Made by a program: the position numbers and the translations under genes. Under the pieces are notes generated by a model. The model was not told the origin of the DNA and made no database searches. It saw only the letters and a list, made by a program, of their open reading frames with translations. DNA of 64,000 bases from Aquanectria penicillioides (Eukaryota > Ascomycota > Sordariomycetes > Hypocreales > Nectriaceae). The stretch is from contig PYIU01000006.1 of assembly GCA_003415625.1 (NCBI GenBank), positions 4,216,001 through 4,280,000 on the forward strand, in the 5' to 3' direction. Positions within the stretch are counted from its first letter, which is position 1; each line of letters begins with the position of its first letter. Shown piece by piece: positions 34,880 to 45,164 of the stretch.

Positions 34880-36480
34880 ATCTCTCGATGGCTTCGTGTC
34901 CGTCGCTAATGCTCGTCAGGCTCTGGATCCACTGCACCGCAACGTCGGCCTCGCACAGGAGTATCACCACTTCGCCACCCCATAAATTCATGCTTGCAAT
35001 AGCCCGCCGACTTGCTCAATACATCGGCGAGGTAGATACCATTGCCGAACATAGCTCCCGTAAAGCTATCCCCTCACCTGCAGATCTATAACCCCAAGTC
35101 GAGGATACCCAGCAGCGGGTCGAGTGGTGTGCCGTGCCACAGGATGAGTCTCTCCTCGCCACGGGCATCGTGGCCTTGCTTCGCCTTGATCCAGTCGCAG
35201 TACAGGTTTGGCAGGTTTGTCTTAACGAAAACTCGGTAGATGTCCTGGAGCTCCAGTATCCGATGATGCGTGTGATGACAAGAATTTTCTAGGCAGTTTT
35301 TTAGTTCCCGGAACTCGAGCATTAAGTATCCGTTAGGCGGCGGAAGCCATGCCGCAGAGAGCTGTAGGCCTGGTACAGCGGCTGGGCGAGGGCCTTATGC
35401 GCATTGAGCTGGAGGGAACCCCGTCGGTGGACCCGGCTAGAATGCTGGCTATTTCCTGCCGCGGATGGAGCGATTGGAGGAATTTGAGTTCGAGGAAGAT
35501 GGCATGATAGCTTGATATCACGGGGGGCGGTCGTGCCCTGCGCAGGATGGGATCCGGCTACGATACCACGACGACGCTCTGAGGATGGCTTTCCAGGGGA
35601 TCGGGCGTACGCACTTGAGGTATTTCCAGGTACACTCTAGAATCGTGAATGCCAAGAAGATGGACCAAAGACTGAGCTGCTCGTACGGAGCGCTAAAGGG
35701 CGACCAGGGCCTCGACGTGCCTGGGTTCTCACCTCCACTATGTTTCCCGGCAGAATCGCCATAGAGCATAAGCTCCATCAAATCCCTCGCCTCCTCCATA
35801 ATGCTGGTGTCGATTATTGCGTAATTTGGTGCTTCCTTGGGGCACGCGACGGTCCCATGGTAGTCCAGTTCGACGAACATAAAGTTCCAGCCCAGGATGA
35901 AGTCGAATGATTCTCATCTTCGGCTCCACGCCAAGCCCGTTTTGTCGCAAAATATCTTGCGGAACCTAGCAACGACGGGCTTTAGATCAGTTTCCTCCAT
36001 TTCCTGCCTGCATACGCCCTGGAACGCAACGCGGCTGTCCCGAGTCAAGAGCGTGTAGGGTTGGGCCTCTGGGTTGAACACTATCTATTATGGAGCTTCT
36101 CGTTGGTGATTTAACTTTGTCTATGTTGCGCATGCGTTCTGACGCGCTTGATGCCTCCGGAAGAAGTTCGCGTTCTTTGAGATGTCGGCTCGTAGGAGGT
36201 AAACATCATAAGTCGATGCCGAAACCCTATCTATCACGACTGTGACATCGGCACATGCTCCCAGAACAACGGGAACACACAGGCTCGCTCTGCCATCAGT
36301 CTGCGAAAATAGCCAAGGTGCGAGGTGAGCCTCGACCTCGTAGCAGCCGGGCTCCAATTCGCGGCATGAGAGTCCTCAAACTCCTTCCGAATATCCTGAG
36401 GTCTCAAGTTCCCACGCAGCACAATATCGTGATCAGGATCCCAGTTGAAAGATATTCGAGGAAGAGGGGGAGCCACTAAA
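34880..36480 (-). pseudogene. Decayed poly(ADP-ribose) polymerase (PARP) gene: WGR plus catalytic domain
   Basis: Reading the minus strand from ~36480, an N-terminal part (ISFNWDPDHDIVLRGNLRP) leads to WGR-domain sequence (YDVYLLRADISKNANFF near 36200; DSRVAFQGV, then FRKIFCDKTGLAW near 35940). PARP regulatory-region sequence follows (VELDYHG; DTSIMEEARDLMELMLYG). The catalytic part includes ILELQDIYRVFVKTN, ERLILWHGTPLDPLLGILDLGL (WHG carries the NAD-binding His), and MFGNGIYLADVLSKSAGYC at about 35052-34996. EVVILLCEADV follows in another frame. In-frame TAG and TGA stops lie between the WHG and GIYLAD blocks, and several frameshifts occur. The order WGR-regulatory-catalytic is that of fungal nuclear PARPs. 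It is non-functional as read; probably an extra paralogue. Confidence 0.85.
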
Positions 36481-37972
36481 CGTGGCTTCGTCGGGGTCGG
36501 TGCTGCTGATGGGACTCGTTGGCGGGCGGCTTCGGGAGCGGTTAGCGCTTCGGAGGCAGTCGGTGTACATGAGATGAGCTTTGCTGGGTCGTGGATCTGG
36601 GCGCCTCCAGTTGTCCAGCGCTAGACGTGCAATCCAAGTCGCTTACTAATGAGCATTTGAAGAGAGGTCGGTTGATACAAAGGAGTATGGATGTGGGTGC
36701 CTTGATATGCTAGTCGGGGAATCGCGACAGTGTTCCGAGAAGCCTTGAAGCTACCCCCCCCCCCGGCTCGGCGGGCAGTGCCATGGCCTGGAGATCGCCT
36801 TGTGTCAGCAGGGGGCTATGGTCGCCCTAATCACTTGCTAATTTCTGCTACAGTGAGAGGGCAGGGACAGCCGATAGAGGATTTTGCGACACTCATACTA
36901 TTCACGCCTTGTCTCAGAGCGGTCAGACCTACGCCTTAAGGCCTCGGAATTATCATCAACTCTTAGGCGAGCTAGCCTAAGGGGGCCGATTTTAACTATG
37001 AGGTTGGGCAGACGCAATTGCGAAGCCACACGTTTTTGTAGCATGCGCAGTCATCGTCCTTCCGTAGCCAAAAGTGTTTTATCGGAGAACTCAAGCAAAA
37101 GCGCGCACGCAGATGCCAGCACCAGCGGCTCCCCTCAAGCAGATCGACGTGGGCCGACGCCTAGTGTGCGGGCCCACTTACACGTTGTCTTGGGCAATGC
37201 TGTGCCTAATTGTGCTGGCGGGCATCGGAAGATGCGATTGATCCTCAAACATTCCAAAAGAAACCCGAATCAGCTTTCGTTGCCGAGCTCCAAGAAGACG
37301 TCCTAGCTGAACCTAGTGTCCCGCGCAATACCCTTGCAGACCTCGGCGAAGTCGATATCTAATCGTTCGAGACGGGCACAAAACTGGACTCGATGACCCG
37401 GAAACAGGGCAACCGAGTCCAGATTTTGTATCCCTGTCAATACTTACTGTGGAACGCAGTCAGTTCTGCCAATTTGAGCCACCAGTAGTAGATCGTTTTG
37501 GGAACGAACAGTCCTCTATATTGTAAATTTTCTTTAGAATACCCGCAGAACCTATCCTTGCCCATATTTCCAGATGTTATTTAGCACATGAATGGTCGCT
37601 CACGTTGGCAGACGCTATGCGCCGATACAGTCGCTTCATCCACTCTGTGCCGTACGTCTGCAATATCACTCTTCACTGGTAATCATGAATATTGTACGAG
37701 ATTTGCCACCGAGCCTGAGCTTTACGCTCTAAACATGCTCTATTCGAGGGGATATCTACTGATACTATGGCCGAAGAGACTATACGGCCCCAACAGATGT
37801 AGAATATTAGGGCAATGAAGTACTGACGAAGAATGCGAAATCACGTGTTAAGATATAATTATATTATCCATATCTAGGTCTATTATACATAACGATACCA
37901 AGTCCATATTTCTCCTCCTTGTGACCATGACTTAGCGAATGCATGATTAGATTCCATTCGAGCCGATATCTC
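36481..37972. other. Intergenic or degenerate region, no supported gene
   Basis: An Arg/Ser-rich 140-codon frame at 36884-37306 (plus) has no recognisable domain and overlaps equally open frames, so it is not called. A C-run occurs near 36758. Sequence becomes AT-richer after 37.8 kb. Confidence 0.35.
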
Positions 37973-38503
37973 TCAGAGACGTTTTCGTTTGGTTCCCGCC
38001 CGAGCCCCATGAGATGATCGAATCGAACTAGTTGGAGGGATTGTTGTTCGCTCAGACTCCTCATCTGATAAATGGGACATAAGTCCAGTGCCTCTGGTGA
38101 CGGGAGTGGAAGCGTGATACAATGGATGCCAAAGATGATCAGTGGGGAGGTACGAGGCGAAGTATGCAACAAGGGAATCCAAGGAGTTTGTACGAAAGAG
38201 TTGCATAGCATGCTGCCACTGAGGCGTACCGACAAGATGGGGGTTCGCGATGATCTCGAAACTCGCAGATTCAAGAGTGTCATTTAACTCGAGGAGGCGT
38301 TGTTGTCTGCGATTTTCGGCCAAATGATGAAATTCGGCAGGGGAGTTTGCCTCCTGTGAGATTTCGAAGATGTCGTGATGAAAAGCATCAGGATCTTGAA
38401 TGGATGATTTATAGGTGTTATACTGGTCGTGAAGTTTGGTGAATAAGTCGTCTCTCTTCATGTCGAACTTCCATGCTGGCCATGCCCAGAGTGGATCATC
38501 CAT
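37973..38503 (-). CDS. Conserved-looking hypothetical protein, 176 aa, basic C-terminus
   Basis: The frame is intact from the ATG at 38503 (MDDPLWAWPAWKFDMKRDD) to a stop at 37973. It stays open ten codons further upstream without an ATG (LAQTHYPYD), so an upstream exon or non-AUG start is possible. A CT-rich stretch at 38550-38850 on the coding strand looks like a fungal 5' UTR/promoter. The protein is rich in aromatic and charged residues, with a helical middle (LAENRRQQRLLELNDTLE) and a motif SLDSLVAYFASYLP. It ends in TKRKRL, a possible nuclear signal. I believe homologues occur in related fungi but cannot name a function. Confidence 0.65.
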   Translation of the reverse strand: MDDPLWAWPAWKFDMKRDDLFTKLHDQYNTYKSSIQDPDAFHHDIFEISQEANSPAEFHHLAENRRQQRLLELNDTLESASFEIIANPHLVGTPQWQHAMQLFRTNSLDSLVAYFASYLPTDHLWHPLYHASTPVTRGTGLMSHLSDEESERTTIPPTSSIRSSHGARAGTKRKRL

Positions 38504-39753
38504 GTCGTAGGGATAGTGTGTTTGTGCTAACAAGATGCGGGGTGAGGTAAAAGATAGTGAGTTTGTAGATGGCAGGATAATTCAAGCAAGATTGAAATAG
38601 CTAAAAATGGTAAAGAATACGGATAGAAAGGGAAGGGCGTAAAATAGCGATTAGTAGGGCAATAGAAAAGAAACCACATGAAAATAAAGAACAAATCACA
38701 TAACTAGCACATGATTGTCCAAAAGAGGGCAAGAGTGGGGCGGGCCAAATGATAGAGAGAGAGAGAGCGTGTGTGTGCGGGTCGCTGGTATAGAGACCGT
38801 TTGCACCAAAAGGCAAAGGATTAGAGGAAAATCTTTTGTGAGAGAAAGTGGGCATGCTTTTTGACTGGGGAAATTCGAGGAGTGGCCATTTGTCGCCCCC
38901 CTGACAAATGGGAAATAATGAATTCCCCGTATCCCCGGGCTCAAATCAGGTTTTCTCCACCACCCAATACTAGTCTACATTCCAACCAACTGGTGAACAG
39001 TAAACCGTCACTAGCGGGGTACAGAGCCATGACTTTTGACGCTGTCCCGTGGGGTTGTGATCGCAGGAACAATCCATTCGTGCTGAGCTTTTGACTTTCT
39101 GCGACTTTCCCACGCCTCCCTAACCAACGAGACTTCAGTGTCCACGCACGCTTACCTAAAAGAGGCGTCATACGAAATATCGACAGTCAGTTCAATCGGA
39201 CTTTTAGTGCAGATCGATCCTTTTTTTTTTTTTGCCCAAGAATCAGCTGCCTTCTGTCACCACCCGATAACTTCCGCAACCAAACTCTCCATAAAACGCT
39301 CAGGGAAACGTGGATTCCCAAAATTGCAAGACCACACAACCTAAATGGCAAAGCAAAGTTTGAATGCCTAAAGTTCATCAAGGTTACTGCCTATCGTCCT
39401 AGAATATAACCGCTATTCTAGGACTAAGGCGGCTAGTTAATAGGTCTGAACAATATGCATCGGATGATATAGGAGAGGGGGAAAAAACAGGCTAGGTTGT
39501 CGAACCCATGACCACTTTTTGTAGGAACGTATACATTTTTCCAGAACTGTTAAAAAGCTCGAGATTGTGCCCCAACAACATGATAGATCCCTTATATTAT
39601 CATTATCTGCACAGTCCACTCATTACAGTTATGAACAGAGAGCTTGCAGTAAGACAAGAGAACTTTGTTAGTGACCTAATAGGTATTTCATATCCTTTAG
39701 CAGGCTAACTAAATGCTTCTAATAACAATATACTATCTTATAGACTCTACTAA
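38504..39753. other. Intergenic region
   Basis: This carries the CT-rich (coding strand) leader of the 176-aa gene and a GAGA run at 38755-38768. No gene is supported. A 66-codon frame at 39508-39708 could be an upstream piece of the cyclin relic, but no in-frame splice joins them. Confidence 0.35.
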
Positions 39754-40191
39754 TTGCCTGCTTACAACTCTTTGGCCTGGCCCTACTCCAACTCTATTAG
39801 GCACTCCCCAATAATGCCCCTTAGGGCTTATATAGAGTGGATATTGCGAATATCCAATGCAACGTATTCTATTCTTCTAGCAGCTTGCTATTACCTTAAA
39901 CTACTACATATTTCCCTCAAACTAAGTGCTGTTGCCGGTCAGTCACAAACGCAGGCGAAAACAGGGCCTATACGATGTCCACGACGCATGTTTCTTTCCG
40001 CACTTATGTTAGGTTGGAAATTTACCCAAGAAAAGAGTTATTCATCAAGGGTATGGGCTAGGATATCGGGGTTGAGCTTAAAAGAGATTAACTCAAATGA
40101 AGCAATATTTCTTAAAATTATTGACTGGCATCTTTATATTCCCTATGAAAACTTTGAGCGCCGGAGCGTCTATAAATGTCTTCCCGCATAG
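39754..40191 (+). pseudogene. Pcl/Pho80-type cyclin fragment
   Basis: The frame encodes a cyclin box of the Pcl kind: PLRAYIEWILRISNATYSIL, then CYYLKLL, RCPRRMFLSALMLGWKFTQE, SYSSRVWARISGLSLKEINS, and NEAIFLKIIDWHLYIP. In the family this box binds a Pho85-like kinase. No ATG with a plausible N-terminus precedes it: an in-frame TAA stands directly before 39754, and no donor/acceptor pair restores a longer frame. The C-terminus ends 14 codons after the box. It lies at the edge of the AT-rich tract. It may be a truncated paralogue; a functional short gene with an unseen 5' exon cannot be excluded. Confidence 0.65.
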
Positions 40192-40410
40192 AAATGTTAA
40201 TAATAAAAATAGCAGGACATTATCGCATCTGTAACAACAGCGCGGCAGCGTCCGACCGGGGCGTTATATATGGATATATGACACTCTAGTAACCGCGGCG
40301 ACTGCGATTACTGCTGGATCTTTTGCCATAGTGGCAACTAGTTTATTATGCAAGCCGGTATGTTATCTGTCTTTATTGTAGGCGGCAAACGGCTGGCTGG
40401 CTGTAGAGTT

Positions 40411-40574
40411 AGAAGGAAGAGAGGAAGGGAAGGGAAGGAGAAGGGGGGGAACGGAAAGGGAAACGGAAACGGAAAGGAAGGATGGGGGAATGGAGAGGGA
40501 AAGGGAAAGGGGAAAAAAGGGGGGAAAAGAAAGAAAAGAGAAAAGAGAAAAGAAAGAGAGAAAAAAGAAAAAAA

Positions 40575-40608
<34 letters not shown>

Positions 40609-40612
40609 AAAT
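40411..40612 (+). repeat. Polypurine tract ending in a (GAAA)n microsatellite
   Basis: About 200 bases are almost purely A and G on the plus strand: GGGAA/GGAAA repeats pass into AAAAG repeats and then eight GAAA units at about 40577-40609. Such tracts can form triplex DNA. The adjoining open frame encoding Lys/Glu/Arg runs is a by-product of the repeat and not a gene. Confidence 0.9.
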
Positions 40613-41246
40613 TAAATATAATTTATTAATTAGAACGGCAGTGGCTCACACGGCTTGTGCACACTGGCGCAAGCCGCGCAGCCGCTGGCCTCGGCATCTA
40701 CTGCCAGTCAGGTACCTGAAGCCATCACGGAGAGAACTACTTACTGGCCTGTTCCCGGCACAAGCCGTCCTCCCCATCTCTCGCCATCCGCGTAATACAC
40801 GCGGAACACACGCGGAACAGGGCAGATCCCGCACCTCCCCCAGGGACGGCGCGGCACCCCCTGCCCCAACGCGGCCAGCTTGGTGTTTCGGCATCTACAA
40901 GTGTCAGCATAAAGACCGCCCTTAGGCCATAATAAATACATACCGCTATCGTCATCATCGTCGTTTTCGTCGTTATTGTCATCATTGTCGCTGTCGTCGT
41001 CGTAGTTGTTGTCCTCGGCTATATACAATCAGCTTGGCAGAGGGATAAGGACTGTAACCACCTTGCTTACAAGTCGGGTATCCTGCGGGATCGGGGCGTT
41101 AGTAGAGCTCGCACAATTGAGGATATCTGGGCACTCACAGAGGCATTATAAAAGGAAGGAAAGGAAGGGATTCAGGCGCAACCGCAAAGTCCGTAAAATA
41201 ATAACAACACTCAGACAACTGGCAGCGCCGGACTGGCGCCCCACTT
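40613..41246. other. GC-rich island at the border of the AT-rich tract
   Basis: The sequence at 40630-40920 is clearly GC-richer than both flanks and has retained many CpG and CpA sites. It contains a 10-bp hairpin (CGGCTTGTGC..GCGCAAGCCG, 40651-40676). A TCG/TCA/TTG trinucleotide tract lies at 40950-41015. No gene is recognised; open frames across the trinucleotide tract give Asp/Asn-rich artefacts. Confidence 0.45.
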
Positions 41247-41400
41247 GTTGAACCGAACCAGTTGTGTAATTATGTGTATTGTCCTTCTTCTTCTTGTTGT
41301 CCCTCTTAAAGCTGGGCTGCGGAGTTAATATCAACTCTATTAAAACTGCCACTTAAGTCAAAACGACACTAATGCTAATATAGAGTCAGCTCTATAGAAA
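41247..41400 (-). mobile_element. Possible LTR edge of a Copia-like element
   Basis: Read on the minus strand, sequence ending GGTTCGGTTCAACA (CA-ending, as LTRs do) is followed directly by AGTGGGGCGCCAGTCCGGCG, which could be a primer-binding region. On the plus strand the block therefore starts TGTTGAACCGAACC. Only one edge is visible and no second LTR copy was found, so this is tentative. Confidence 0.25.
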
Positions 41401-41649
41401 CAATAATATATTAACTCTATTAATATTATAATAAAAAGGTCAAGAAAAAATAATATAAATAAAAGGCTTAAAAGTCTATAATTATAGTTATTTAGTTTTT
41501 ATTAAATAATTTATAAATTTAGCTATTTATAATAAAGTTATATAAGTGAGCGCAGCTAAATAGACCAATAAAGTATTAGTTTTTTAATAATAAGACTAAA
41601 GCTTAAAGAGCTTTAGTTTTAAATGCCTTACTATATATAAATAGGCATA

Positions 41650-43645
41650 ATTATATAAGGGTTAGCTAATTAAAGTAATATAAAATAGGTCTTTAGGTAA
41701 CTTATATATTATATATAAGCTTTAACTTATTAAGCATTAGTTTACTGCTTAGCAATATATCTTTTATTTAAAGTATAGTAATATATCTATATAGCTATAC
41801 TTAAGAGCCCTACTATTTATTAAGGTAAGTCCTCTATCTCTTTATAATTATTCCCCTTTCTTTTAAGCCTAGTCCTTTAGGCTTAAGATTATTACTGCTT
41901 ATATATATATTATAATTGCCCTATAACTTATTTATATATATGCTTAAATATTTTGCAATTGTTTATTAGTTCTATAGTAATTATTTTAGATTGTATTTAT
42001 ATAATATTATTATTATTATTGTTTTATATTATAATAGTCTGTTTTAGTTAGTAGTGATTTACTATAGTATAAATTACTTTATAATATTTAATTAGCAATT
42101 TATTATATAAACTTTAACCTTTTCTTTTTTTTTTATATTTTATATAATAGTTTAATTTATTTATTGTACCTTTATTAAACCTTCTATAATATTTTTTTTA
42201 GGCCCCTTTAATATTAGCCTATTAAAAATAGTATTGTAATAACCCTTTTATTAATTAATTTATAAATAAAAGTCCTTACTTTTATTGCTTTTTATAGAAA
42301 TATAATAATTTTTCTTTTATTTACTATATTAATTTATAGACTGCCTAATATATAGTTTGCTAAAATGCTAATTAGTCTTATAGTATAATATATTATTTAA
42401 TATTTTTTATTTATTTTTTGCTTACTTTATTTAGATCCTTAATAAGCTTTAGCTAATTGCAGTTTAATATTAAAATTGCCTTATTAAAGCCTGCCTTATT
42501 AATAAGCCTAACTTTAATAATAACTCTTTTTTATATATTAAGTATTAGCGCTTTATATATACTATTAAGTCTATTACTAATACCTAATATTATATCTATA
42601 ATACTATTAAAAAAGGCCCTTATTGCTATACTATTTTTACTATATAGTCTATTTAATATTAACTTAAAAAAGCAGCTTTACTTTATAATTTCTTTATTTT
42701 AGATTTTTAGTTTTAAATAAATATTTCTTTATTAATTATTTATTAATTATTTATTATTAATTTATATTAATATTAATTTATTTCTAATAGTCTTAAGTAC
42801 CTTTATAGTTATTTTACTTTAATTATTTCTTTTTATATCTATAATAATAGTTTACTTTATAATTTAAATTGCTTATTTAATGCCCTTTAATATATATATA
42901 AAACTTCTATAAATATTGCTAAGAAATATAGTTTATTTAAATAGCTAATTATAATAGCCCTTTATATATTAAAAGCCTTATAGCTCTATTATAAGAATTT
43001 TACTCCTTAAATTACTATAAAGTATATTAGCTGCCCTTTTATTTATTATAAAGTAATTAATAGCTCTTTATTTAGTAATATTAAGAGTTTTAGCCTTAAT
43101 AATAAAGATAATATTTCTAATAGTAAGTTATTTATAGCTAGTAATATAAATAGTATCTTTATTTATATTATTAATAAATATACTGCTTTTACTATACCTT
43201 TTATTAAATCTATTAAATCTTAAGGCAAGTCTATTATTAGGCCTAAAAAGCCTATAGCTCTATTAGTTACTTGCCCTTTTATAAATATTTAGTACTTTAT
43301 TTTAGCTTTAGAAATTAATGCTATAGTATTGGCCTATTTAAGCATTTCTTTTTTATTTAATAAGAATTTATATAAGGCTTTATTGCCTTCTTTTTAACCT
43401 TTTTTTAAAAGGCAAGCAGCCTTTATTATTATACTATTAATATTTATTATTAATAGTATTATTAGCCTATTATATACTTAATAATCTATTGCACTCTTTT
43501 TAACTTTAGCTTAATCTTTTAAAAGTGCATTTAACTTTACTTAGTAATAATAATAATAATAAAAATATTTCTATTGCTATTTCTATTTATAAGGATAAAG
43601 GCAAGCATTTAATAAGCGCTTATTGCTCTTTTAGTTTTATTATTA
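41650..43645 (+). repeat. ~2.0-kb direct repeat, copy 1
   Basis: Its sequence matches 45165-47169 in order with an offset of about 3513-3524 and mostly transition differences. Landmarks are ATAAAATAGGTCTTTA near its start, TAAGGCAAGTCTATTATTAGGCC (41 kb series at 43221) and AAGCATTTAATAAGCGCTTATTGC at its end. Plus-strand translation is Leu/Ile/Asn-rich with TAA where CAA may have stood, suggesting a ruined coding region. An 81-codon frame survives at 42457-42702. The element type is unknown. Confidence 0.8.
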
Positions 43646-45164
43646 CTATTATTATAATTTATTTATTCTATTATAAGTAGTATTAAAAGTAACAATCTTA
43701 ATAATAAAACTATTATACTATTTATCTTATAGTTATACTAAAAGGCATATATATAGGCTCTATAGTTATATTGGAATTAATAGCTTAGCTATAAGTAATA
43801 ATTAATTATATATTAAACTTTACTTAATTTATATCTTAAGACTACTATAATAATAGGTCCTAAAGTATAAATATACTTATAGATTATTAACCTCTATTTA
43901 AAAGATATAAAGGCCAACTATTTAAAAGTACTATTTATTATATAATCTATATATATAATAAGTGCCTTTAGATTAAAAAAAAGACTACTATTTATAGTAG
44001 TAAAAACTAAAGTTAAGTCTTTAATATCTATTTTGCATTTACTTTATTTATTAATTGTTTTTACTTATTTTATATAACTATAGTATTTAGCTATTAGCTT
44101 TTAAATTTTTAGTAAAGTTCCTAAATCCTTATATAGACTTATAGATTTCTTTATTATTTTCTTTTAATTCTATATAACTTTAATAGGATTTAGCCAGTTT
44201 AATAGCTATTAGTATTAATATATAAAGTATTAAAAATATAGTTAGTTAAATAGATTATTAATATTAATAATAATAAAAAGGGATCCCTTTTTATTAAAAG
44301 CTAATTTTAATGGCCTAGCTATTAATTTCTTTATTGTGCTATTAGGCTTATAGCACTTAAAGAAGCTAGCTACTATAGCCTTATTAAGTTGCTTCTTTTC
44401 TAAAAGAAAGTTACTAATAGGCTATAAATTTATATATTAATATACTATATTATTTGCCTAAAGTATTAATAAAAGTGCCTATTTTAATAGGCTAAAAGTA
44501 AGTATATAAAATAGTTAATTGCTTTTAGTTAATCTACCTTAAGAGAGTTTAGATTTAACTTAAGCTATAATAGTTTTAATTAGCTTAGCTTTATTAATTG
44601 CTAAAAGAGCTATTAATTTAAATTTTTTTGCTTTTGCTATTTAAACTATTAATTTCTTAATTTTATTATTTTAGCTATTATTAATAGTATTAAAGTAAGT
44701 AATTAAATTATTAAAAGTAAAGATATTAATAGCTTGTTTTTTAACTTTATTAATAACTTTATAGAATTTAATATTAATAGATTTAGCATTAGCCTTAAGC
44801 TACTCCTTAAGTTAAGCAACTTTATTCTCTAAAGTCTTAATTTTAATTATAGCTTAATAGGCACTAATAGCTATATTAGCTATAATAGCTTTTATAATAA
44901 ATAAGTTATTTTTAATAAAGTAATTATATTAATTTAATATATTAATGTCTATTAAATAACTATACTTTATAGTAATAAAGTATTTAATAGCTAAAGTATT
45001 AGTTATACTATAAGGATTAATAAAAACTATAGCTATTGCTTTCTTCTTTTTAGGCAGCTTAACTATAAAGTGCTAGTAATTCCCTTAAAACTTATTGTAT
45101 TTACTGTTTTAATAGAAAGTAAAGGCATTTATAGCAGCAGTTTTAATGCATTAAATAAGGTTAA
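43646..45164 (-). pseudogene. Spacer with ruined minus-strand coding region (Lys-rich, coiled-coil-like)
   Basis: On the minus strand from about 45170 to 44560 a single frame is nearly continuous apart from TAA/TAG codons that could be former CAA/CAG/CGA codons. It reads LPKKKKAIAIVF, then INPYSITNTLAIKYFITIKYS, then a heptad-like IKTLENKVAQLKE stretch. This suggests a degraded protein gene with a coiled coil, perhaps transposon-encoded. I cannot name it. The remaining 43.65-44.5 kb is not interpretable. Confidence 0.4.

Noticed and set aside
36884..37306. 140-codon Arg/Ser-rich frame
   Set aside because: Low-complexity composition, no domain, other frames equally open, and it lies in a degenerate region.
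40348..40925. Lys/Glu/Arg-rich plus-strand frames
   Set aside because: Artefact of the polypurine tract and (GAAA)n repeat.
40741..41028. Asp/Asn-rich minus-strand frame
   Set aside because: Product of the trinucleotide tract at 40950-41015, with no start context or conserved domain.
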